Assembly: GCA_032718475.1 (NCBI GenBank)
Contig: JAUCBJ010004338.1
Coordinates: forward strand, 1 to 31,666
Reading direction: 5' to 3'
Length of the DNA: 31,666 bases
From: Nemertoderma westbladi
Taxonomy: Eukaryota > Xenacoelomorpha > Nemertodermatida > Nemertodermatidae
In this document: in pieces, positions 20,201 to 31,428 of the stretch
Position numbering within the stretch: position 1 is the first letter of the stretch
How the letters are laid out: every line of letters begins with the position of its first letter
Notes under the pieces: model-generated
Database searches by the model: none
Told to the model about the DNA's origin: nothing
What the model saw: the letters and a program-made list of their open reading frames with translations, nothing else
Made by a program: the position numbers and the translations under genes

Positions 20201-23200
20201 CACAAGGATTTCCCAGTGAAGGCCAGGCACAAGGAAAGCCCAGTGAAGCTCAGGCTCGATGATAGCCCTGAGTCGACCAGACACAATGATAGCACTAAGA
20301 TGGCCGGGCACAAGGATACCCAATTGAAGGCCAGGGTCAAGGATACCCCAGTGAAGGCCAGGCTCAAGGATAGCCCTGAGTCGGAAGGACTAAATGATAG
20401 CCCTGAGTCGACCAGGCTAAATGATAGCACTAAGATGGCCAGGCACAAGGATAGCCCAGTGAAGGCCAGGCTCAAGGATAGCCCAGTGAAGGCCAGGCAC
20501 AAGGATAGCGCAGTGAAGACCAGGCTCAAGGATAGCCCAGTGAAGGCCAGGCTCAAGGATAGCCCAGTGAAGGCCAGGCTCAAGGATAGCAGAAGGCCAG
20601 GCACAACTATAGCCCAGTGAAGGCCAGGCTCAAGGATATCCCAGTGAAGGCCAGGCTCAAGGATAGCCCAGTGAAGGCCATGCTCAAGGATAACCCTGAG
20701 TCGGCCAGACTAAATGATAACCCTGAGTCGACCAGGCTCAATGATAGCCCTGAGTCGACCAGGATCAATGATAGCCCTGAGTCGGCCAGGCTTAATGATA
20801 GCACTAAGATGGCCAGGCACAAGGATACCCCAGTGAAGGCCAGGCACAAGGATACCCCAGAGAAGGCCAGGAACAATGATAGCCCAGTGAAGGCCAGGCT
20901 CAATGATATCCCTGAGTCGGCCAGACTCAATGATAGCTTTGAGTCGACCAGGCTCAATGATAGCTTTAAGTCGACCAAGCTCAAGGATACCCCTGAGTCG
21001 GCCAGGCTCAAGGATACCCCTGAGTCGGCCAGGCTCAATGATAGCCCTGAGTCGGCCAGGCTCAATGATAGCACTAAGATGGCCAGGCACAAGGATACCC
21101 CAGTGAAGGCCAGGCTCAATGATAGCCCTGAGTCGGCCAGGCTCAATAATAGCACTAAGATGGCCAGGCACAAGGATACCCCAGTGAAGGTCAGGCGCAA
21201 TGATAGCCCTGAGTCGATCAGACTCAATGATAACCCTGAGTCGGCCAGGCTCAATGATAGCACTAAGATGGCCAGGCACAAGGATACCCCAGTGAAGACC
21301 AGGCACAAGGATTTACCAGTGAATGCCAGGCACAAGGATAGCCCAGTGAATGCCAGGCACAAGGATAGACCAGTGAAGGTCAGGCTCAATGATAGCCCCG
21401 TGTCGACCAGACTCAATGATAGCACTAAGATGGCCAGGCACAAGGATAGCCCATTGAAGGCCAGGCACAAGGATAGCCCAGCGAAGGTCAGGCTCAATGA
21501 TAGCCCTGAGTCGGCCAGGCTCAATGATAGCCCTGAGTAGGCCAGACTCAATGATAGCCCTGAGTCGGCCAGGCTCAATGAAAGCCCTGAGTCGGCCAGA
21601 CTCAATGTTAGCAATACAATGATACCCCAGTGAAGGTCAGACTCAATGATACCCCTGAGTCGGCCAGGCTCAATGATAGCCCTGAGTCGGCCAGGCTCAA
21701 TGATAGCACTAAGATGGCCAGGTAAAAGGATACCACAGTGAAGGCCAGGCACAAGGATACCCCAGTGAAGGTCAGGCGCAATGAAAGCCCTGATTCGATC
21801 AGACTCAATGATAACCCTGAGTCGGCCAGGCACAATGATACCCCAGTGAAGGTCAGGCTTAATGATACCCCGGGGTTGGCCAGGCTCAATGAAAGCACTA
21901 AGATCGTCAGGCACAAGAATGCCACAGTGAAGGCCAGGCACAAGGATTCCCCAGTGAAGGCCAGGCATAAGGATAGCCCAGTGAACGCCAGGCTCAAGGA
22001 TAGCCCAGTGAAGTCCAGGGTCATTGTTACCCCAGTGAAGACCAGCCACAAGGATACCCCAGTGAAGGACAGGCACAAGGATAGCCCAGTGAAGGCCAGG
22101 CACAAGGATAGCCCAGTGAAGGTCAGGCTCAATGATAGCCCCGAGTCGACCAGTCTCAATGATAGCACTAAGATGGCCAGGCACAAAGATTCCCCAGTGA
22201 AGGCCAGGTACAAGTATACCCCAGTGAAGGCCAGGCACAATGATAGCCCAGTGAAGGCCAGGCTCAAGGATAGCCCAGTGAAGCCCAGGCACAAGGATAG
22301 CGCAGTGAAGGCCAGGCTCAAGGATAGCCCAGTGACGGCCAGGGACAAGGATAGCCCAGTGAAGGCCAGGGTCAAGGATACCCCAGTGAAGGCGAGGCTC
22401 AAGGATAGTCCTGAGTCGACCAGGCTCAATGATACCCCTGAGTCGGCCAGACTAAATGATAGCCCTGAGTCGACCATGCTCAATGATAGCACTATGATGG
22501 CCAGGCACAAGGATACCCCAGTGAAGGCCAGGCACAAGGATAGCCCAGTGAAGGCCAGGCTTAAGGATAGCCCAGTGAAGGCCAGGCACAAGGATAGCGC
22601 AGTGAAGGCCAGGCTCAAGGATAGCCCAGTGAAGGCCAGGCTCAAGGATAGCCCAGTGAAGGCCAGGCTCAAGGATTGCCCAGAGAAGGCCAGGATCAAT
22701 GATAGCACTAAGATGGCCAGGCACAAAGATTCCCCAGTGAAGGCCAGGCACAAGGATACCCCAGTGAAGGCCAGGCACAATGATAGCCCAGTGAAGGCCA
22801 GGCTCAAGGATAGCCCAGTGAAGCCCAGGCACAAGGATAGCGCGGTGAAGGTCAGGCTCAAGGATAGCCCAGTGAAGGCCAGGCTCAAGGATAGCCCAGT
22901 GAAGGTCAGGCTCAATGATAGCCCCGAGTCGACCAGTCTCAATGATAGCACTAAGATGGCCAGGCACAAAGATTCCCCAGTGAAGGCCAGGCACAAGGAT
23001 TTACCAGTGAATGCCAGGAACAAGGATAGCCCAGTGAATGCCAGGCACAAGGATAGCCCAGTGAATGCCAGGCACAAGGATAGCCCAGCGAAGGTCAGGC
23101 TCAATGATAGCCCTGAGTCGGCCAGGCTCAATGATAGCCCTCGGTCGACCAGGCTCAATGAAAGCCCTGAGTCGGCCAGACTCAATGTTAGCAATACAAT

Positions 23201-23310
23201 GATACCCCAGTGAAGGTCAGACTCAATGATACCCCTGATTCGGCCTGGCTCAATGATAGCCCTGAATCGGCCAGGCTCAATGATAGCACTAAGATGGCCA
23301 GGTAAAAGGA
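17231..23310. repeat. Long-range duplicated blocks marked by rare units
   Basis: Two rare junction sequences recur. ccaggtaaaaggataccaca lies at 17231, 18082, 21718 and 23298. aatgttagcaatacaatga lies at 17752, 20055, 21604 and 23184. Both recur with a shared 1580-bp offset (21604 to 23184 and 21718 to 23298). A third marker, actaagatcgtcaggcac, lies at 18801 and 21897. These show block duplications of 1.5-3.6 kb inside the array. The aatgttagc junction also shifts the 27-bp phase, so offsets across it are not multiples of 27. Confidence 0.8.
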
Positions 23311-23759
23311 TACCACAGTGAAGGCCAGGCACAAGGATACCCCAGTGAAGGTCAGGCGCAATGAAATCCCTGATTCGATCAGACTCAATGATAACCCTGA
23401 GTTGGCCAGGCTCAATGATAGCACTAAGATGGCCAGGCATAAGGATACCCCAGTGAAGACCAGGCACAAGGATTTACCAGTGAATGCCAGGCACAAGGAT
23501 AGCCCAGTGAAGGCCAGGCTCAATGATAGCCCTGAGTCGGCCAGGATCAATGATAGCACTAAGATGGCCAGGCACAAGGATACCCCAGTGAAGGCCAGGC
23601 ACAAGGATTTCCCAGTGAAGGCCAGGCACAAGGAAAGCCCAGTGAAGGTCAGGCTCGATGATAGCCCTGAGTCGACCAGACACAATGATAGCACTAAGAT
23701 GGCCGGGCACAAGGATACACCAGTGAAGGCCAGGCACAAGGATAGCCCAGTGAAGGCAG

Positions 23760-24505
23760 GCACAAGGATAGCCCAGTGAAGGAGGCCAGGCTAAAGGATA
23801 GCCCAGTGAAGGCCAGGCTCAAGTATACCCCAGTGAAGGCCAGGAACAAGGATAGCCCAGTGAAGGAGGCCAGGCTAAAGGATAGCCCAGTGAAGGCCAG
23901 GAACAAGGATAGCCCAGTGAAGGAGGCCAGGCTAAAGGATAGCCCAGTGAAGGCCAGGCTCAAGTATACCCCAGTGAAGGCCAGGAACAAGGATACCCCA
24001 GTGAAGGCTAGTCACAAGGATAGCCCAGTGAAGGCTAGTCACAAGGATAGCCCAGTGAAGGCCAGGCACAAGGATAGCCCAGTGAAGGCCAGCCACAAGG
24101 ATAGCCCAGTGAAGGTCAGGCTCAATTCTAGCCCAGTGAAGGCCAGGAACAAGGATAGCCCAGTGAAGGAGGCCAGGCTAAAGGATAGCCCAGTGAAGGC
24201 CAGGAACAAGGATAGCCCAGTGAAGGAGGCCAGGCTAAAGGATAGCCCAGTGAAGGCCAGGCTCAAGTATACCCCAGTGAAGGCCAGGCCAAAGGATAGC
24301 CCAGTGAAGGCCAGGCTCAAGTATACCCCATTGAAGGCCAGGCACAAGGATAGCCCAGTGAAGGTCAGGCTCAATGATAGCCCAGTGAAGGCCAGGCACA
24401 AGGATAGCCCAGTGAAGACCAGGCACAAGGATAGCCCAGTGAAGGCCAGGCACAAGGATAGCCCAGTGAAGGCCAGGCTCAAGGATAACCCAGTGAAGGT
24501 CAGGT
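23760..24505. repeat. Distinct right-edge subarray with 30-bp variant units
   Basis: The last ~745 bp almost lacks B and C units. It is made of A-type units plus a 30-bp variant with an extra codon (gtgaaggaggccagg, at about 23778, 23866, 23920, 24164 and 24224) and an aagtatacc variant. These alternate in a small higher-order pattern. The array then stops at gtcagg/taattt. Confidence 0.8.
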
Positions 24506-25266
24506 AATTTGTATTTCTTTCAATAGAGCGGTTTATGCAAACATTATTAAACCGAAGAGGCCTTGATGTTTGCAACATGTGTTTACATAGGCCTACTGCA
24601 TGCCTGGTGTGTGTTCATAATATGATAATAATTTATTGGATGGACTGACATGTCATATTGTGTAGATAAATTTAGTAGCTATATTGTAAGAGCAAGCACA
24701 CGCACGCCTCCACATATAATGATATATTAAAATTTCTACCACACAGGAACACCCATACTGTAATGTAATGTAGGCCTGCCACAGTGTATACAGTTGGGCC
24801 TTCATACCGGTATACTAACGCACGCGGTGCAGAATATCTAATTATGTACTGAAGCGCGACTGAGTAATTGAACGAACTGAAGTTAACATTTAGTATTGAG
24901 AGTTAAGAGCTACTAATGTCCTGATTATCCAAGCGATTCGGGCCTTGTGATTTAACATGCAGTGCGACTAATCGCAAATCAGCTATAACCATATGCCCCC
25001 CTAAAAACATATTGTGTATAGTATGTAAAGCAGGTTTATTTATATACGAAATAAATATGTTATTCTTATAAATCGTTATTCTTATTATAATTCGCACGAA
25101 TTTACCCCACAATCGGGAGAAAAACGAGTACTTTTTCCCTAGTGATAAAAGTTATTAACATTGCGTAAAGGCAGCATCAGGAGTTGAAGAGTTCCATAAT
25201 TAGAAGTAAATTACTACAAAAAAGCAACAAAACTGTAATAAATAATTAGGAGCCCGCTCGACAGGC

Positions 25267-25346
25267 GGGATACTTACTGTAAAAATCTGTGGGATACTTA
25301 CTGTAAAAATCTCAGGATATATAACACTGACTGACTGACTGACTGA
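25267..25346. repeat. Short 24-bp duplication followed by a CTGA microsatellite
   Basis: gggatacttactgtaaaaat occurs at 25267 and 25291. About 15 bases later a perfect (ctga) run occupies about 25327-25346. Confidence 0.8.
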
Positions 25347-26109
25347 TAATTATCTAGGTTCAGGCACTTCCTGCCTGGCGATTTTGTTGAAATTTTACAA
25401 GTACATTGCTTTGGTGGTTCATAATCGCGTTACAGAATATCAGATCAATTCAATGTGTGGTATTCGATATATTTCGTTTTTTTGAAATTATTTTGTCGCG
25501 AAATTAAAAGCAATGGTAAAGTAACAACTCCTGCCTGAGCTGCAGCAGCTAGCTGTGTAGAAATGGTTGAGTGCCGAGCTGCCTGAGATTGAATTCCATT
25601 AAGGCAGAATTTCGTGACTATACCCCTCCTGCTGCTGGCTGCTGGCTGAGTCTACACATCCTTTATCAGCTCTCAGGGATAGACAGAAAATAGTTGAGTT
25701 GTCAATAAACAAAATAAATTATACCACTGCAATAGGATTATATTATTATTCCAGGAATCATTGGGCTGATTATTTTGTATAGGATATACCGGTATGTAGA
25801 ATGATCTTAAAAATAATATTCTTATTTTTATTATTACATAGGATTAGCATCATTTTTTAGCTGAGCTGAAGCATTAACAGTGCAAATTAATTTAATTATA
25901 TTTTAATACCATTACTACATTGGCATACTGTAAGATAAGTTTTAACATTTCTTACAAATATTATAAAACTCAATTGTGGTGCGAGCATAAAACTCAAATC
26001 ACGCAAATTTAAAAGAACCGGGTGTGTTGTCATAAACATCTATCTCCATAGATTATTCTGCTTGACTGGGTCTGGGTGCGGCTTTGCTTTTGGGACGGGG
26101 TGCTGATTG

Positions 26110-26145
26110 AAAGGGGGGTTGAAGGGGGGAACTGTCCCCCCTTTT
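26110..26145. other. G/C-run hairpin
   Basis: aagggggg (26122-26129) and cccccctt (26136-26143) form an 8-bp stem with loop aactgt. Another aaaggggggtt lies just upstream and could pair alternatively. The role is unknown; it could be the end structure of a decayed transposon. Confidence 0.5.
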
Positions 26146-29100
26146 CACTTTGACTGATTTGCGGTTTTGTTAAATTTCTTGGATATAGTTGTTGTGATGC
26201 TAAAATTTAATTTGTCTTTGATAATGTATTATTTTGTTTTATATTGTTTAGACCTTAAATTTTCATAATATATTAGTTGAGTTTTTGTTTATACATTTGC
26301 TCTATAATATATTATATAATTTGTATTTATTCAAAAAATTGAATGAAATACTGTTATCACTATTATTATTTTACTAGGACTACTGACACTAATGTGGAAC
26401 AGGTAGGATATTTGCACTTTGTATGTGTTTTAGTTTTAGTAACTATAGCTACCCCTTTCTATTGTTAGTTTTGTTCTATAATGCAGCATTGGTTGATTGC
26501 CTTAGCAGCCGGTGTTGTAATATTCGTATGGAAATGGAGTCTGCATTTATAATATAGGGTGGTTCTATGGTGGGTTCAGGGTCATCACTCGCTCGGTGTC
26601 CTGGTTGTGCATCATGGGCATTTTTTCATAAATATTCGGTAATCTTAAATCTTGTAAACGTGCTTGATAATGAAATTATTTGCTTCATATTATATTTTTG
26701 TTAGTGGTAGCAAAGTTTAATTTTTTATTATGTGGGACGATCGACAAAGTCAGCTAGCCTCACGCCTTACAGTTTAGACAATTGTTTAGTTTAGGCCTAC
26801 TTACTAGGCCTACAGCTGACTGACTTAGTTCATTTGTAATAGTCTTGGCTAGGATTCTTCCCCCGGGTTCCTTCCAGCCAGCTTGCTGGCTTTCTAGTTA
26901 TAATGTTGAATTATATTGCAATGGTTCTTATATGTACAGTAATACTTAAATAGTAATGAAAAATTTTTTTTAATGCGTTGGACACAATGCAGTACAATTG
27001 TTTATTTATGTGACACTATTTATGATACCGGTCTTGGTGCGAATTAGCCAAACAAACTGTTATTGTTAGTGACGAATTCCTAGAGTTGTTTTGCTTTAAC
27101 GGAAGATAGATAGTTCTAGAACCTTTTAGAATATGTCCTCTGTGTATGAAATCTCAGTAGTTGGGTACTAAACCGTAATATAATTAGTATATTATAATTT
27201 AGATAGATGAATGCACTTAGTACACAGTAATAACTTTTCTTTTAAATATCGCCTTTATTGACCGCAAAAGTACGGATAATAAAGACTTCAATGTCCCATT
27301 TTAGGACAACAAAGTAACTATCCAATCAACCTTCCAATAATGCGAGTAATAAAATATTTATCCAATCAACGATCTAGAAGTGTATTCTTTTGAATTCGTA
27401 ATATTTTTCCTAGACCCAGTAATTACGTTGGCAATTTATAATAATAATTTAGAATTAAAATTAAGGTAAGTAGGATCGTTTGCTCCAGCAGCTAGTTTAA
27501 TTTGACTAATGTTCTGGACTTTGTTATGTTAATCTTCGTATTTAAAAGGGGATCTTTTATAGTTTTGGCCTCTTTGTAATCTGTATTTTCTTGAAATAGA
27601 AAAAGCATTATTTCTTCGGCCTTCGTCCTAAAAAAATGATTGTAGTATTCCTCGAAAAGCGCATTAAAAAATCGTACAAAAGGTCGAGGAAACACTAACA
27701 CTAATATGTTTTAGTGTATCAATTCTTCTTTAGTGTGTCTACTCGTTGGAGTACATCTCCACGTAATCACCATAAATGTTTCTGGACCAGTACGGCGGAA
27801 CATTACAACGTAGGCTAGCTGTCTGCCTGGTAGCCAAAAACTATCAGTTTCCGTCTTTCAGGTTCAATGACCTAGTCTCTCTATTGTGTATTGTAGCCGA
27901 TTCATAAACTTCAATAGTTAATGTAAAATAAATAGATATTAAATCTGTTTGTACAAAAAGGATTTCGAACCCCTAACAAGAACTACGTCCCCATTGTCTC
28001 GGATCCATGTGCTGCAGGACATTGAGTTCGCCGACGAGAATGAAGACGATTCCGACAACGAGGATATATATATATAGCAGTTGGTAGAGTCAGAGTCGAG
28101 ATACCGTAGAGAAGATCAGTGCACCCATTCCCGGACTGTTACTGACACGTATTGACATTGCATGGAATCGAGAAACGAAATAGAAACCCTGGAACTATGA
28201 GGTCAGATTGACATTGTCTGCAATCGGGATGCAAACATTTTCAGTCTTGCTTAGTTATGTCTGATCAGGTCGTTAGTGACACTCAATGCGAATCAGTTTT
28301 CCAATTTAATTTTCAGGTTTTACAGAAATCAGTTCAAGCAGTTTGTAAACTTGATGACCTTAAATGACCCTATTCTAACCCACTAATTGCCACTCAAAAC
28401 AATTAATAAATTCGATCAATCGTTGTGATTTATTTTGACCCTAAGAGGTTCTCAATTATTTAGAATGTTTGCAGCTGTTGCCGCATTACTTATTACAGCA
28501 ACAATAACAATTGCACCCAAGTCAATCAATCACTTTCACCCAGAGCGTCGATTATCACTATAATTGAAACACTGAATGATTATTATTCCATGCAATGGAA
28601 TGGCAGCAATACACTGATAGCTTGAATTATTACGTTTCTATTTATGGGAAGACCAATGTTTGAATAAGGATACGTTCCCGCTTCACTAAAAGTGTTATTT
28701 TTGTTAACCAAGAGATAATGATTCCTAGTTAGCGCCATGGAGTGTGTACCGGTACAAAAAGTGTTGGATACATGTATAGTGAGAGTTATTCAATCTCGGG
28801 GCTGTCCGTATACAGGTAACTGCCAACCGAAATGGTATAAAGGGGCTTTCTGGTTGCCTACTGTAGAGAAGAGCCTTCTGGAGTCATCTGGTAGAGAAGA
28901 GCACTTGCATTGCATTCAATATTTTAGGGCATTGATCAGTTCTTTATACATTATTTTGTACAGTACAGTACAGTAGTTACGGCCGCCAATGAAATAATTT
29001 GCTATCCGTATAGATAACTATTGTTCGTATAACTTCACATTGAGTATGTCTTCAATATGGCATCTCCTTGAATTTCTGAGTGGCCTATGTGCGCCATCTG

Positions 29101-29458
29101 ACAGTCTATCTTTCTAGCATCCGCGTATAACTATAATTTCCCTCGGCAAACATTAGTGGCCAGTTTCCCACACATCTGGTGGATACTTTGAAGAGTTTGT
29201 TATATCTTCACAGTAAACTAGAATGAAGTATAATCAATATTTAAATATAATTCTATAGTTTACGAACGCCATATGTTTAAAACTTTTAAATATACCAATT
29301 CATCTGAGTAATTTTTCCCGAAATATATTATACCACATCTTTATTTTAGTTTTAATACCGGTACATTGCCTTTTGAAAAGGAAGCTTGTTATTTGAGTAG
29401 ATTCATATCCTAATTTACAGCCGAAAACGCCTCTACTTTTCCTGTAGGTACAATTTGT

Positions 29459-29486
29459 GGGGGGTGGGGGGTGGGGTGGTGGGGGT
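29459..29486 (+). other. Potential G-quadruplex tract
   Basis: The plus strand has G runs of about 6, 6, 4, 2 and 5 separated by single T bases. At least four runs of three or more with one-base loops meets the usual G-quadruplex pattern. It directly precedes the 160-bp repeat block. Confidence 0.65.
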
Positions 29487-29499
29487 TTTCATTTTGGAA

Positions 29500-30050
29500 A
29501 TTTTGTAGATCTTGGCTCAAAAATTAAAATTTTGATGGTATAAGAGTTTCCGAGGTCGCTGATCACGATAAAACTTGTTAAAAATATTTTCTGGCAATGT
29601 AATCATAATTTCTTGTGCAATTTGGTCCCTCGGGACGAAAAGAACAAGTAAAAACATGTTAAACTAAACACTTTTGCATCGGCTTTGATAATTCTCAGGT
29701 ATACGGGTTTTCGAGGTCGCTGATCACGATGAAACTAGTTATAATATTTATCTGGTGATGAAAACCCAATTTTGGTTCCATTCTGGTGCCCCAGAACGAA
29801 AAGTACAAGTACCACAAAATTATAAACTATTAAATTTTTCCTTTAGTTTGGTAATTCTTAAGCTATTCTAGATTTCAAGGTCGCTGATCACGATACAACT
29901 CGTTAAAATAATTCATGTTGACGCAACTATCATTTTGGTGCTTTTCTGGTGGAACGAAAAATACAAGTAGCACAAAATTTCAAACAGCAAAAATCAAACT
30001 TGGTTCGATATTGGAGTCTCATATTCGTGATCAGCGTCCCAGAAAACCCA
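29500..30050. repeat. ~160-bp tandem module, three direct copies and an inverted stub
   Basis: The core gaggtcgctgatcacgat occurs near 29552, 29713 and 29877 (as caaggtcgctgatcacgat), spaced 161 and 164 bp. Each is followed by an act-gtta-aat stretch, then by cgaaaagtacaagtaccac-like sequence and ttggtaattct-like sequence. Near 30027 the core appears inverted (cgtgatcagcg). Copies are diverged. A decayed transposon built of modules or an old satellite would both fit. Confidence 0.8.
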
Positions 30051-30847
30051 TAATGTTTAAGAATCACGTTGATTTAGTAATGATTTTTTTTATCAAATAT
30101 GTGCTACTACAGTACAGGCCACCAGAAAAAGCAGATTTCATCCAATGTGATCACATGTGAACACATTTGTTCAAGTCATCTGATTGGCAGGTTATGGCGA
30201 GTTATCTTCTAGATCACACAGCAGGAGGCTGACTTGCTGGGACCGACAAAGGCTTTGTGTGCGGTGCGCCTGTATGTCTGATATCAGGTAGATGAGAGAG
30301 CCCCCAGGGCGTAACATTGCGGACATGGGCTGTATTGGTAGAGAGAACTACATACAAGACCACATGGAGGTTCATGGAGTGGATGGGTATGTGGATGGAG
30401 GAGCCTAGACCATCGAATAATTAATTTAGTGCAGGGAGATGTCGCGCCATTATTAGTCTGACACCGAGAGGGCACAGAGAAACACCAGAAGATGCCTTAA
30501 CATCACTAACTATGGGCCTGCCTACAAGACACTATTAACCGCACACTATAAAGGTAAACAATATCCTTATCGCATTTCAGCTGCAGTGAGTGACAGTTCG
30601 CGGCAAACTACAGAGAGTTTCCAGATTACTAAGCTTTTCAAAAGCATTCAATTGTATCCTTTGGCGAAAAATTTTGGTTGTTGCCAATTCAATTATGTTC
30701 AATTATGTTCAATTGTCCCGTTCAACAACATTACATTACACTGGTACACATTTGATAAAATGTGTTCACAATTGTACAAATCTGCGTTTTCTGGTGCCTG
30801 TACTGTACCTTTTCGTGCCGCACATTGACACATATCCAAAAAATGCC
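30051..30847. other. Intergenic DNA, nothing recognised
   Basis: About 0.8 kb without a convincing coding frame. It has a small local duplication (caattatgttcaattatgttcaatt near 30690-30714) and no clear RNA gene. Confidence 0.5.
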
Positions 30848-30863
30848 TTAACCCTTTAGGTAC

Positions 30864-30932
30864 TATGGATCACCCATGTGATACATAAGCAATGGTCTGC
30901 TAGAGCGCTATGTATCATACAGGTGATCCATG
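30864..30932. repeat. Imperfect inverted repeat near the TTAA end
   Basis: Arm 1 is tatggatcac...gatacata and arm 2 is tatgtatcat...gatccatg. They pair at 20 of 24 positions with a 21-base spacer. Confidence 0.75.
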
Positions 30933-31167
30933 CTTTTAAATGTTACCCTATGCTATTCTATTCAGCTTTAGTGCATTTCTAAGCACTCTGCTATATTATT
31001 AGTGCATCAAGGGACATCTTTTTAGATTCCGGTTCCAGTTTACTGCACCTGACTACAGGACTAGCAGATATGTGACTCTTACCATACCGGTACGGTAGGT
31101 ACAGTAACATGTCATGCTACATGTAGTATAAAGGTATAGTTTTGTTTTGTTGAAGGCCTACCAGTAA

Positions 31168-31428
31168 TGTATCCCAGGAGAGTTAGAGCTCCGCCCACGA
31201 TACTATGGGTTCGCTAGTGATGAATCTGAGCATGAGCCCGAGGCCGAGGATAGTTCAGGTTTCAATGATACCGGTAGTGGTAGCAGTGATGAGGGCGAGA
31301 GCGATTGTGATCCAAATGAAGCTGAACGTGCCATTCCAAACCACGCCGAACTTTGGAAATTTATAGGGCTCTATCCTGTTTCAGCCCCAACATTCTACAC
31401 CTGCCAGTCTGTCATCTGGTACCGGTAG
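31168..31428 (+). pseudogene. Acidic coding remnant, possibly the N-terminus of a piggyBac-like transposase
   Basis: An 86-codon frame between TAA (31165-31167) and TAG (31426-31428) has no ATG. It encodes a Ser/Asp/Glu-rich stretch (YGFASDESEHEPEAEDSSG then SGSSDEGESD) and then AELWKFIGLYP. A nearby ATG (31167) lies in another frame and reads only to a TAG near 31215, so a one-base slip would be needed to join them. Acidic, Ser-rich N-termini are common in piggyBac-family transposases, but no catalytic domain is visible before the window ends. It could equally be an unrelated host exon. Confidence 0.3.

Larger units (their letters stand above)
13473..24505. repeat. Giant 27-bp minisatellite array (~408 units) with higher-order structure
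   Basis: Eleven kilobases of a 27-bp unit. Read on the plus strand, three main unit types alternate: A, aggcacaaggatagcccagtgaaggcc-like (KARHKDSPV); B, aggctcaatgatagccctgagtcggcc-like (ESARLNDSP); and C, with agcactaagatggcc (NDSTKMARH). Units differ at a few recurrent positions, and blocks of units are themselves duplicated. The left edge is cut by the retrotransposon LTR. The right edge ends at ...gtgaaggtcagg before unique AT-rich DNA. Because 27 is a multiple of three and the unit lacks stops in four frames, long reading frames exist on both strands (for example 13498-16350 plus and 20323-17756 minus). I do not annotate them as genes, because the plus frame is interrupted by stops and shifts and variation is not codon-biased. 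Whether it is transcribed is unknown. Confidence 0.95.
24506..29458. other. AT-rich intergenic DNA, no recognised gene
   Basis: Nearly 5 kb of AT-rich sequence with frequent AGGCCTA and ACCGGTA strings. Reading frames are short (79 codons or fewer) and resemble nothing I know. Small features within it are listed separately. The left edge beside the array contains an inverted repeat CGGTTTA/TAAACCG at about 24530-24554. Confidence 0.6.

Noticed and set aside
17756-20323. 855-codon minus-strand frame (SLSLAFTGL-type repeats) as a membrane or secreted protein
   Set aside because: It is the complement of the same 27-bp array. The hydrophobic repeat is a by-product of the unit sequence.
13473-24505. 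CRISPR array
   Set aside because: Units are contiguous 27-bp repeats without unique spacers, in an animal context.
24501-24510. Splice donor (CAG/GTAATT) at the array end, making the array an exon
   Set aside because: A single short match to a loose consensus, with no supporting acceptor or coding evidence. It also coincides with a TAA stop in the last frame.
27950-28080. tRNA-like B-box on the minus strand (GGTTCGAAATCC) and an acidic 44-codon frame ending at the TA run
   Set aside because: The B-box has an extra base, and no A-box or cloverleaf can be drawn. The short acidic frame has no recognisable domain.
28737-28976. 79-codon plus-strand frame starting with ATG
   Set aside because: Short, no recognised motif, ends in a cagtacagtacag repeat. 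Chance occurrence is likely.
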